From positions 1 to 46,043 of the forward strand of contig JBGPKK010000020.1 in assembly GCA_041485905.1 (NCBI GenBank): a stretch of DNA of 46,043 bases, given 5' to 3'. Of this stretch, positions 1-5,399 are shown in pieces. Both the position numbers and the translations under genes were made by a program. A model generated the notes under the pieces. The model saw only the letters and a program-made list of their open reading frames with translations. It was not told where the DNA came from and ran no database searches. This DNA is from JAHFUI01 sp041485905 (GTDB lineage Bacteria; Acidobacteriota; Vicinamibacteria; Vicinamibacterales; CAVVIG01). Numbering within the stretch: position 1 is the first letter of the stretch; each line of letters starts with the position of its first letter.

Positions 1-359
1 AGGCTCTTCGACTTGCTCAGGAACGTCAGGCTCTTGAGCACGTCGGCCATGTCGTAGATGGAGCCCGTCCGCATCTTGTCCGAATTGTCCTTGAAGCGGC
101 CTTTCCAGTTCTGATGATTGTCGATCTTGCCGTCCACGAGCAGACCGAAGAGCCGCTCCACCTCGTCGTCGGAGATGGCGCGGCGGAGGCCGACGCCGTC
201 GACGTTGGACACCGGAACGAGGACGATCGTTTCGTTCGCGACGATCCGGAGGTGATAAAACCCGCACGTGGTGCCCAGAATGGTCTTGTCTTCGATGCGC
301 TCGACGATCCCGAGCCCATGGTTCGGGTAAATGACCTTGTCGCCGATTTGAAACGTCAC
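1..359 (-). CDS. CarD-family transcriptional regulator, 3' end outside window
   Basis: Read on the minus strand from a GTG at 359, preceded by a purine-rich AGGGGG ribosome-binding site, this gives about 119 residues before the window edge. It opens with FQIGDKVIYPNHGLGIVERI, the CarD/TRCF RNA-polymerase-interacting fold, followed by VLVPVSNVDGVGLRRAISDDEV and a helical part containing NWKGRFKDNSDKM. Proteins of this family bind the RNA polymerase beta subunit and the upstream edge of the -10 region and stabilise open complexes. The usual length is about 160 residues, so roughly the last quarter is missing at the window end. A good promoter lies upstream at 418-446, giving a leader of about 50 nt. 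The family call is firm; orthology to a particular CarD is not tested. Confidence 0.9.
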   Translation of the reverse strand, partial: MTFQIGDKVIYPNHGLGIVERIEDKTILGTTCGFYHLRIVANETIVLVPVSNVDGVGLRRAISDDEVERLFGLLVDGKIDNHQNWKGRFKDNSDKMRTGSIYDMADVLKSLTFLSKSKS

Positions 360-689
360 GGTTCCCCCTGTTAGGTAGCGCAGTATGGAAGGCCGAAGTC
401 GTGCCGGCAGTCTTTTCAGTATACAGCAGCTGACCGCCCCGATCAACGAGAAATGGCCGTAAAACCGCGATCTTTCTTGAATTTCGCCGCCGCGTGCGCC
501 TCCCGGTCGCTGGCAGAACCCAAGGTAAGTGACTGTAACGGCCGAGGTTGGGGCTGACGTTGAGCGGATGGGCGCCGACACACGGGATGTGCGTCACGCA
601 CGCTCAACGGGACGGAAAGCGTGAGCCGGCTATACTGAACGTTCGCCTGTCGCCGCCGCGCTGCCCATGCGGTCGCGGTTCTCCCCCAC
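360..689. other. Intergenic stretch between carD-like gene and tRNA-Leu
   Basis: About 330 bases without a supportable gene. The left part holds the carD promoter reading leftward. On the plus strand a TATACT at 631-636 lies about 50 nt before the tRNA and is the likely -10 of its promoter; I see no good -35 at the usual distance. An open frame that runs from about 548 through the tRNA is not credible because it crosses the RNA gene. Confidence 0.5.
418..446 (-). promoter_or_regulatory. Probable sigma-70-type promoter of the carD-like gene
   Basis: On the minus strand TTGATC (446-441) and TATACT (423-418) are separated by exactly 17 bp. The hexamers are close to TTGACA and TATAAT and point into the CarD-family gene, whose GTG is at 359. 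This is a pattern reading only; the start site was not measured. Confidence 0.55.
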
Positions 690-778
690 GCCGGAGTGGT
701 GAAACTGGCAGACGCGCGGGACTCAAAATCCCGTGGGGTTTACGCCCCGTGAGGGTTCGACCCCCTCCTCCGGCACCA
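690..778 (+). tRNA. tRNA-Leu, anticodon CAA
   Basis: A complete class II tRNA. The acceptor stem GCCGGAG (690-696) pairs with CTCCGGC (768-774), followed by discriminator A775 and an encoded CCA (776-778). The anticodon stem CGGGA/TCCCG closes the loop CTCAAAA, so the anticodon is CAA, reading the UUG leucine codon. A long variable arm (TGGGGTTTACGCCCC) and the T-arm GGGTTCGACCC are visible. The decayed island of 826-2554 begins right after its 3' end; tRNA 3' ends are common island integration sites, but I found no convincing second att copy. Confidence 0.96.
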
Positions 779-825
779 ATTCATTCGAGAAATCGCGCGT
801 CATGCGCTTTGCGGTGTTCGGACTT

Positions 826-1010
826 TCAGAAGCCAGGTAGCCGGCGAACCTGCGTAGACTGCACCAGTCCATCGAACTGCTGTCTCAGCTGGCCCGCAAA
901 GTGACGGTCGCGAATCAGTACGCCTGCTTCAACATTGCGCTGCTGCGCCCATTCGGTGAAGTTCGCGGACGTGATGAACGCGTGATCGTCATCCGCGATC
1001 ACGCGTTCCA
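826..1010 (-). pseudogene. drmC: 3' remnant of a DISARM drmC-like phospholipase D gene
   Basis: Only the C-terminal end of a phospholipase D-like protein is present. It reads VIADDDHAFITSANFTE followed by WAQQRNVEAGVLIRDRHFAG and ends at a TGA (828-826). This matches the region after the second HKD motif in DrmC and related PLD proteins, where the pattern is D-x-AFVTSANFTE-AAQERN-x-E-x-GLLI. The catalytic histidine and lysine just upstream are gone: the frame runs back into sequence that makes sense only in another frame as the start of DrmA. I read this as the right-hand side of a deletion junction near 1003-1010. The family call rests on remembered motifs; PLD proteins outside DISARM carry similar tails, but the adjoining drmA start favours DrmC. 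Confidence 0.72.
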
Positions 1011-1151
1011 CGGAACGAGGAACCCAGTGAGATACCAACGCGAGGGCGGGATGGCGAGAATCTCCGAGACCTGCGGCTCGCCAGGGTCAGGCCCGATCAG
1101 ATCGAGGCGCAGCGCGTGGGTCGTTCGATCGCGCACATCAGCTGGATTCAT
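999..1151 (-). pseudogene. drmA: 5' remnant of DISARM helicase gene drmA
   Basis: From an ATG at 1151 the minus strand encodes 50 residues and then stops. It contains VRDRTTHALRLDLIGPDPGE and PPSRWYLTGFLVPWNA, the signature opening of DrmA, the SNF2/DUF1998-type helicase of DISARM phage-restriction systems: a short helix, the LDLxGP turn, then the near-invariant SRWYLTGFLVP. Full DrmA is over 1,000 residues, so more than 95% is missing. The stop lies at the point where the other frame becomes the tail of a drmC-like gene. The ATG overlaps the stop codon of the RelE-type toxin gene (ATGA), so it may still be translated as a short peptide. Identification is from remembered family motifs, not a search. 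Confidence 0.72.
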
Positions 1152-1435
1152 CGCGGTTTCTCGGGGCGCTGAGCGCCGTGCCAGACGGCGACAATCCAGG
1201 CGATGCCACCCAGTGGGCGATAGAAGAATCGATAGGGTTTGACGATGACCTCGCGGTACGGGAGGTCAGGAAACTCTGGAACTTTTCGACCGGAGTTCGG
1301 GAACCGTTCGAGACGTCGGAGAATCTGCTCGGCGCGACGCCTGAAGCGTCGAGCGGCGTCGACGTTGTCAGCCCGGATGTAGGTGACGGCCGCCAGAAAC
1401 TGCGCCCGCCCGGACGGCGTGAACCGGACGCGCAC
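1148..1435 (-). CDS. RelE/ParE-family toxin
   Basis: A 95-residue protein starting at GTG. The opening RVRFTPSGRAQFLAAVTYIR, the helical part with AARRFRRRAEQILRRLERFP and the closing strand YRFFYRPLGGIAWIVAVWHG are typical of the RelE/ParE toxin fold; members cut mRNA on the ribosome or poison gyrase. The FPNSGRKVPEF loop and the conserved YR before the last strands suit the ParE branch slightly better, but the target cannot be told from sequence. It follows the Phd-type antitoxin gene by 5 bp, the usual antitoxin-first order. Its TGA overlaps the ATG of the drmA remnant, so the pair was probably once coupled to, or fused by deletion to, a defence operon. The frame is intact. Confidence 0.88.
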   Translation of the reverse strand: MRVRFTPSGRAQFLAAVTYIRADNVDAARRFRRRAEQILRRLERFPNSGRKVPEFPDLPYREVIVKPYRFFYRPLGGIAWIVAVWHGAQRPEKPR

Positions 1436-1440
1436 CGGTC

Positions 1441-1716
1441 TCAGTCCCCGGCGAGCAACTCGTCAGCGTCGGCCAGCACGGCATCGAGGTCGTGGCCCTT
1501 GCCCGCCCCGATTTCCCTGTCGCCTTTCGCCAGCAGGCGCAACAAATCCCGCTCATGTTCGGCAGCTTTGTAAGTTTCGATGCTGACCAGCACCGCGGTC
1601 GCGCGGCCGCGCTGGGTAATCACGACTGGCTGGCGGGAATCGCGCGCGCGCTTCAGGGCGGCGGCGGCGTCTTGTCGCAGATCCGTGACGGGGATGATCG
1701 CGGGAATTTTAGCCAT
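1441..1716 (-). CDS. Phd/YefM-family antitoxin
   Basis: A 91-residue protein beginning AKIPAIIPVTDLRQDAAAAL, followed by VVITQRGRATAVLVSIETY: the Phd/YefM dimerisation and DNA-binding fold. The acidic C-terminal tail (DLDAVLADADELLAGD) is the part that usually wraps and neutralises the toxin. Members bind their own promoter and repress the pair together with the toxin. A GAGG ribosome-binding site lies 6-9 nt before the ATG, and a possible -10 TACTGT is about 12 nt upstream. It is the first gene of a two-gene operon with the RelE/ParE toxin. Confidence 0.88.
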   Translation of the reverse strand: MAKIPAIIPVTDLRQDAAAALKRARDSRQPVVITQRGRATAVLVSIETYKAAEHERDLLRLLAKGDREIGAGKGHDLDAVLADADELLAGD

Positions 1717-1737
1717 AGTGCGCCTCAGACAGTACGT

Positions 1738-2175
1738 CTAAGCGTACTTCTCCGGCACCTCGGACGCAACAATACTTCCGGTGTAAGCGATGGGCGGGCG
1801 GTTGAGACTCTCGACGACTTCGCGAACGGTTTTCCGCAGCAGCTCCCGAAGCCTTCGCCTCGGAGATCACATCTTCAGCCAGCGCGCGAATGCACAGGCG
1901 TTCGAAACGAGATGGCCGTTCTTTCGGCAGAGCGTTCGGCTCGCTCCGCCGCCATCCCTTGATGCCAAAAACCTTGAACACACCGGCAAGGGTCGGTTGA
2001 CTGATGATGCCGAGGTCCTTGCAGCGATACGCGATCGCTTGAGCACTTACGCCGAAGAGTTGCTTGAGCTGAAACAGCTCCCGCAGCGAGATCGCGCGAC
2101 GATAGTTCGCGACTTCTCTTTGCAGCATCTGTCCAGGCACGAGGAAGACTCCGGCGAACCGGTGGCGCAGCGGCT
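1738..2175 (-). pseudogene. C-terminal relic of an ImmA/IrrE-type metallopeptidase, frameshifted
   Basis: The minus strand reads RHRFAGVFLVPGQMLQREV, then ISLRELFQLKQLFGVSAQAI, AYRCKDLGIIS and GWRRSEPNALPKERPSRFER. This is the stretch that follows the HExxH zinc site in ImmA/IrrE (DUF955) peptidases, which often carry an N-terminal XRE domain and cleave repressors. Both the XRE domain and the HExxH are absent, since similarity stops near 2175 where an IS91-like fragment begins. Further down, after ISEAKAS, the correct continuation ELLRKTVREVVESLNRPPIA appears in another frame and ends at TAG (1740-1738), which fits one extra G in the GGGAG at about 1845. It therefore carries two independent lesions. 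Confidence 0.7.
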
Positions 2176-2196
2176 GCTGACGCCGGGACCGTGTCA

Positions 2197-2421
2197 TGCA
2201 CAGCTGGGCGGCTTCGATCTGCACGCGGGGATTGCGGCGCGGGCGGGTCAACGTGATCGTCTCGAGCACCTCTGTCGATATGCCTTGCGCTCACCGATTG
2301 CCCAGGATCGGCTGCGCCTCGACAGCGATGGAAACGTGTGGCTCACGCTCCGCCATCAATAGCGGACGGGACGACCCATCTGAAGTTCGACCCAGTCGAA
2401 TTCCTGGAGCGACTGGCCGCT
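2197..2421 (+). mobile_element. Fragment of an IS91-like (Y2) transposase gene, frameshifted
   Basis: On the plus strand GGFDLHAGIAARAGQRDRLE, then HLCRYALRSPIAQDRLRLD and DGNVWLTLRHQ match the C-terminal part of IS91-family transposases, where RLERLCRYxxRPPxAQxRL is a hallmark. The frame hits TAG at 2360-2362 and continues in another frame as ADGTTHLKFDPVEFLERLAA. Comparison of CAATAGCGG with the expected CAATGGGCGG suggests a one-base loss plus a substitution. Neither the catalytic tyrosines nor the rest of the protein is present, and no ori-IS or ter-IS end could be recognised. Its left edge abuts the ImmA relic, its right edge the HRDC relic. Confidence 0.65.
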
Positions 2422-2554
2422 CAAAGACATGACGCAGTGCCGGCCCAAGACGATCGACGACGTACACGAGATTTACGGAGTGGGTGTAAAGAAAGCGGAT
2501 TTCGGCGACGCGTTTCTGGATGCGATTCCGACGTTCCGCCGCCCGGAACGATGA
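2420..2554 (+). pseudogene. 3' remnant of a RecQ-like helicase gene (HRDC domain)
   Basis: The frame LKDMTQCRPKTIDDVHEIYG VGVKKADFGDAFLDAI ends at a TGA (2552-2554). The pattern 'RPxTxxxxxxIxGVGxxKxxxFGxxFLxxI' is the core of the HRDC domain at the C terminus of RecQ helicases. Only about 44 residues remain and no start codon or helicase motifs precede them; the sequence to the left is the IS91-like fragment. One residue seems lost before ADFG compared with the usual KLADFG. The last 61 bp recur at 3379-3439. Confidence 0.55.
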
Positions 2555-2578
2555 GTTGGCGGGCAGACGCCACGACGT

Positions 2579-3271
2579 TTACTTTTTCCTTTCCGCCTCA
2601 TCGGACTTCTTCTTTTCCGCTGCAGTGGACTTCTTATCTTGGCTGCCCGTGCCCCCGGCCGATCCACGTGCGGCGGTAGGGGCGGTGGTCTGGCCAGCAT
2701 TCGAAGGCGGAGACACGGCCCCCGGAGCTGGGGAAGCTGGCGCGGCCGACGAAGGGGGCTTCGGTGAAGCCGCAGATGTCGAAGGCGTGGCCGCGGCTGA
2801 CGCCATCATCGCTTTCACCACGGGTTGTGGCACCTTGTTCTGATTCAGGCTGATCAGACCATTGGTTGTGAGGTCGAATCCTGGTTTCCCCGACTGAATC
2901 TTGGCGACGATGATATCGCGCGGCAGTCCATTGGTGACCATGTAAACGATGGCGCTGTTCTCCAGCAATTCCTTGCTATTGGGGTTACCGGCGGAGGCCT
3001 GCATGATGGCTTTGATCGTGTCCGTCGACACTTTGCGTTGGAACAGGCTCACCAGTCCGTTCGCCGTAATGTCGAATGCGGTGCTCGTGGATTGAATCTT
3101 CGTGAGAATCAGATCCTTCGGCACCTTGCCGACCACCATCTGGACCACGGATTCATTTGTGAGGACCTCAGCACCCGCGGAGCCTTGCCCCGTCACACGC
3201 TGAGGCAGGAACAATGCTGCCAAGCCAAGGGTGATGAACACAGTCCAGACTCTTACTTCGGTATTCTTCAT
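2579..3271 (-). CDS. Exported protein with two tandem repeats and a Lys-rich tail, function unknown
   Basis: A 230-residue protein. Residues 1-30 form a signal peptide (VFITLGLAALFLP then QRVTGQG). Two copies of a roughly 60-residue unit follow: LTNESVVQMVVGKVPKDLIL ... FDITANGLVSLFQRKVSTDT (about 37-95) and LLENSAIVYMVTNGLPRDII ... FDLTTNGLISLNQNKVPQPV (about 101-160). Each unit has an S/AxVxMV-x(4)-P-x-D-xI-xxKI-x-S core and an FDxTxNGL core. The tail is low-complexity Ala/Pro/Ser ending in a highly charged KKKSDEAERKK. I do not recognise a named family with confidence. It stands alone between two copies of the HRDC-derived repeat. Confidence 0.75.
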   Translation of the reverse strand: MKNTEVRVWTVFITLGLAALFLPQRVTGQGSAGAEVLTNESVVQMVVGKVPKDLILTKIQSTSTAFDITANGLVSLFQRKVSTDTIKAIMQASAGNPNSKELLENSAIVYMVTNGLPRDIIVAKIQSGKPGFDLTTNGLISLNQNKVPQPVVKAMMASAAATPSTSAASPKPPSSAAPASPAPGAVSPPSNAGQTTAPTAARGSAGGTGSQDKKSTAAEKKKSDEAERKK

Positions 3272-3378
3272 GGCTTCCTCGAGGAGGCGCGTTTACAGAG
3301 CGGACTATATGTGAGCCGCCTTTGCGTGTAAAGGGTACGAGTGAGGGGGGGCGTGACCGCGCGGGCGTAAGAGAGGCG

Positions 3379-3439
3379 GCGGATTTCGGCGACGCGTTCC
3401 TTGACGCGATTCGCACGTTCCGCCGCCCGGACTGATGAG
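3379..3439 (+). repeat. Second copy of the HRDC-end sequence
   Basis: This 61-bp stretch aligns without gaps to 2495-2555 with about 7 mismatches. It encodes ADFGDAFLDAIRTFRRPD followed by TGA, against ADFGDAFLDAIPTFRRPER in the first copy. Three differences are synonymous (TTT/TTC, CTG/CTT, GAT/GAC), so at least part of the divergence happened while the sequence was coding. No HRDC sequence is visible upstream of it. Confidence 0.6.
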
Positions 3440-3459
3440 GGCAGGTCTCGATCTGGGGG

Positions 3460-4029
3460 CTACTCCCCGAGCTTGAACATGATACCGACGTGCAACGCCC
3501 CCGCGCCTGAACCGACGTCGGCATACAACGCCAATTTCGGCTGCCAGAAGTAGCGGATGCCGGCGTGACCAACGAAGTAGACGCCGCTGCTATATGTGGT
3601 GCTGCAGTAGTCGATGCCTCCAATGATGCAGCTCGGGCCGCTGACGCTAAAGTGCTCATAGCCGAGACCTGCGCCGAAGAACGGATCGAGCTTCGTGTTG
3701 TCGAGCTTGAGGTGGTAGTTCACGGTCACGGCAACCGGGATGACCTTGTAGTCGTAGCCGGAGGTGGTTAAGAATGATGTGCCAAAACTGAAGTAGTCAA
3801 CGCTGATCCCGATCCCGAGGACACCGTTGCGAAGATTAGGAAGGTCCATGAACCCCTTCTCGAAGCGGCCACCGAAGCCGATGCCCGCCCCGGCGATCCC
3901 ACCAAGTCCGATCACCGGCCCAACGTCGGTGGTGGTCACCTTGAAACCTTCGTCTTGTGCCGACGCCACGGACGCACCGGCCACGCTTAACGCACACACC
4001 AACGCAACTAGCAGAACACTTCGACGCAT
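3460..4029 (-). CDS. Outer-membrane beta-barrel protein (porin-like family)
   Basis: A 189-residue protein. The ATG at 4029 is chosen because GGAGG lies 8 nt upstream and it begins a clean signal peptide (MRRSVLLVALVCALSVAGAS, cleavage near VASA-QDEG); an upstream extension of the frame has no signal. The mature part alternates hydrophobic strands with glycine-rich turns: VGPVIGLGGIAGAGIGFGGR, GVLGIGISVDYFSF, PFFGAGLGYEHFSV, VGHAGIRYFW and a last strand LHVGIMFKLGE ending near the C terminus. This suits a small 8-strand OmpA-like barrel. Two cysteines in the loop SCIIGGIDYCS may form a disulphide. The ligand is unknown. Confidence 0.8.
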   Translation of the reverse strand: MRRSVLLVALVCALSVAGASVASAQDEGFKVTTTDVGPVIGLGGIAGAGIGFGGRFEKGFMDLPNLRNGVLGIGISVDYFSFGTSFLTTSGYDYKVIPVAVTVNYHLKLDNTKLDPFFGAGLGYEHFSVSGPSCIIGGIDYCSTTYSSGVYFVGHAGIRYFWQPKLALYADVGSGAGALHVGIMFKLGE

Positions 4030-4215
4030 GTGATCATCCTCCGAATCGCGGTTTGAGACATTGGCCGGCGTGACTACGGCACAGATGCTATACCAGCGAG
4101 GGCCGGTTGGCGGCAAATTTTTAGTCGCCACCGAACGCTGGACGCCTGCCTTCGCTTTCCGGACGGGATCCGCCTCTTGGCGATTGGACGAAGCAGACGA
4201 GGTGAAAGTCGGCCG

Positions 4216-4773
4216 TCAGATGGCGGCGGCGTTCGCGTAATCGTCGATATCTCCTAACGACGGATCATCCTGTTTGATCCAGTTCGCCACCTCGTTCGGA
4301 TCGAGCACCGAGGTGAGCGGGGCTGCGGGGCCGCCAACTGATCCATCGCGGGAGGCGGGTCCGTCCAGGTCGAAATCCGACGGCAGGGCGGACGGCAGCG
4401 GCTCGATGAGGTCCTCGCCCCACCGGGGACCGCCAATCCGCACGGCCGCGTACAGAATCTTGGCCTTTACCGCGCCGACGCCCGCAGCGCGACAGGCGAG
4501 ATAAAACATGCGATGAACATCGTGCGATGGGGCCGATTGCGTCTCGCAGTACCGATCGTGCACCAACGCCGGACCCCGGTACGGCCCGTCGAGAGGGCCG
4601 CCGACGATCGACCAGAACGCCCGGGGAATCGACGCGCCGTCGGAGATGAAACCCTTGGGCGCAATCCATCGCGTGTCGGCGGGATCCACATACACCACAT
4701 CCGCGTCCAACTGCACTTGCAGTCCCGGCAGAAACGTGACGATGATGTCGCCTTCGAAACGTCCGAACTCCAT
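4216..4773 (-). CDS. DUF1353 family protein
   Basis: A 185-residue protein. The core is FISDGASIPRAFWSIVGGPL, then YRGPALVHDRYCE and a later HRMFYLACRAAGVGAVKAKI LYAAVRIGGPRW, which are the conserved blocks of DUF1353. The family is best known from phages and prophages (often near lysis or tail genes) but also occurs singly in chromosomes; its activity is unknown. The HD in VHDRYC and the His in the next helix are the most conserved polar residues. No other phage gene is nearby. The acidic last 50 residues (VLDPNEVANWIKQDDPSLGD) are not part of the domain as I know it. Confidence 0.8.
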   Translation of the reverse strand: MEFGRFEGDIIVTFLPGLQVQLDADVVYVDPADTRWIAPKGFISDGASIPRAFWSIVGGPLDGPYRGPALVHDRYCETQSAPSHDVHRMFYLACRAAGVGAVKAKILYAAVRIGGPRWGEDLIEPLPSALPSDFDLDGPASRDGSVGGPAAPLTSVLDPNEVANWIKQDDPSLGDIDDYANAAAI

Positions 4774-4816
4774 GAACGGTTTATCTCACGAAATCGCCGC
4801 GGGTCGGCGACGAAAT

Positions 4817-4913
4817 CCAGCCGGCCAACCGGCTGGCCGGTGCGGCTAACACACTGACCGACTCAGACGAGCGTGATCAGCGCGCCCAGCGGCGGACCTC
4901 ATGAGGTCCGCCG
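4817..4913. repeat. Two short perfect palindromes with 4-nt loops
   Basis: CCAGCCGG (4817-4824) pairs with CCGGCTGG (4829-4836) around loop CCAA. CGGCGGACCT (4890-4899) pairs with AGGTCCGCCG (4904-4913) around loop CATG. Neither is followed by a T-run, so they are unlikely to be simple terminators. The same architecture recurs at 12382, 13345, 24878, 40156 and, imperfectly, 30208. Confidence 0.6.
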
Positions 4914-4948
4914 TACGTACTCACGTGGCGGGCCCAATAGTGTACGTC

Positions 4949-4988
4949 TTGACAAGGCGGCCGAACTGTCCTACTGTCATATGACAGT
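4949..4988 (+). promoter_or_regulatory. Promoter with overlapping 16-bp palindromic operator of the GntR-ABC operon
   Basis: TTGACA (4949-4954) and TACTGT (4972-4977) are spaced by 17 bp. The perfect palindrome ACTGTCATATGACAGT covers 4973-4988, so it overlaps the -10 and the predicted start site and ends 6 nt before the ATG at 4995. That is the expected place for an autorepressor site of the GntR regulator encoded next. The leader would be only about 10 nt. Confidence 0.7.
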
Positions 4989-4994
4989 CACGCC

Positions 4995-5399
4995 ATGCGC
5001 TTCCAGCTCAACTTCAAGTCCGGCAAGCCCGTCTACCTGCAGGTGGTGGACCAGGTGAAATCCGCCGCCGCGTCGGGGGCCGTCCAGCCCGGCGAGCCGC
5101 TGCCGTCCATCCGTCCGCTGGCCGAGGAACTGCGCGTCAACCGCAACACCGTGGCCAAGGCCTACGCGGAGCTCGAAAGCCAGGGCGTCATCGAGACCGT
5201 CGCGGGCAAAGGCTGCTTCGTTCGCGCGAATCACTCGCCGTTAAAGAAGGCGGCGCGTCTCGAGCTCGTCACGCAGGCGGTAGACGAGGCCGTGATTCAG
5301 GCGCATCACCTCCAGGTCGGCAAAGCGGAATTTCTGAGACTCACAGAAGATCGGTTCGAGGCGTTCCAGCACAAGCGCGACCGCGCCGCGCGTTCATGA
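4995..5399 (+). CDS. GntR-family transcriptional regulator, YtrA type
   Basis: A 134-residue protein with an N-terminal winged helix-turn-helix (about residues 10-78). PVYLQVVDQVKSAAASGAVQ PGEPLPSIRPLAEELRVNRN TVAKAYAELESQGVIETVAG is textbook GntR. The C-terminal part is only about 55 residues, mostly helical, which defines the short YtrA subfamily; it has no large effector-binding domain. YtrA regulators usually sit first in an operon with an ABC transporter and repress it, and the same order is seen here. The gene overlaps the ATPase gene by ATGA. The palindrome at 4973-4988 is the likely operator. Confidence 0.9.
   Translation: MRFQLNFKSGKPVYLQVVDQVKSAAASGAVQPGEPLPSIRPLAEELRVNRNTVAKAYAELESQGVIETVAGKGCFVRANHSPLKKAARLELVTQAVDEAVIQAHHLQVGKAEFLRLTEDRFEAFQHKRDRAARS

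Noticed and set aside
548..904. Open frame through the tRNA
   Set aside because: It runs across the whole tRNA-Leu and shows no protein features.
1749..1760. Possible second att copy matching the tRNA 3' end (CTCCGGCACC)
   Set aside because: Only 10 bp match, within the ImmA relic's coding end; easily chance in this composition.
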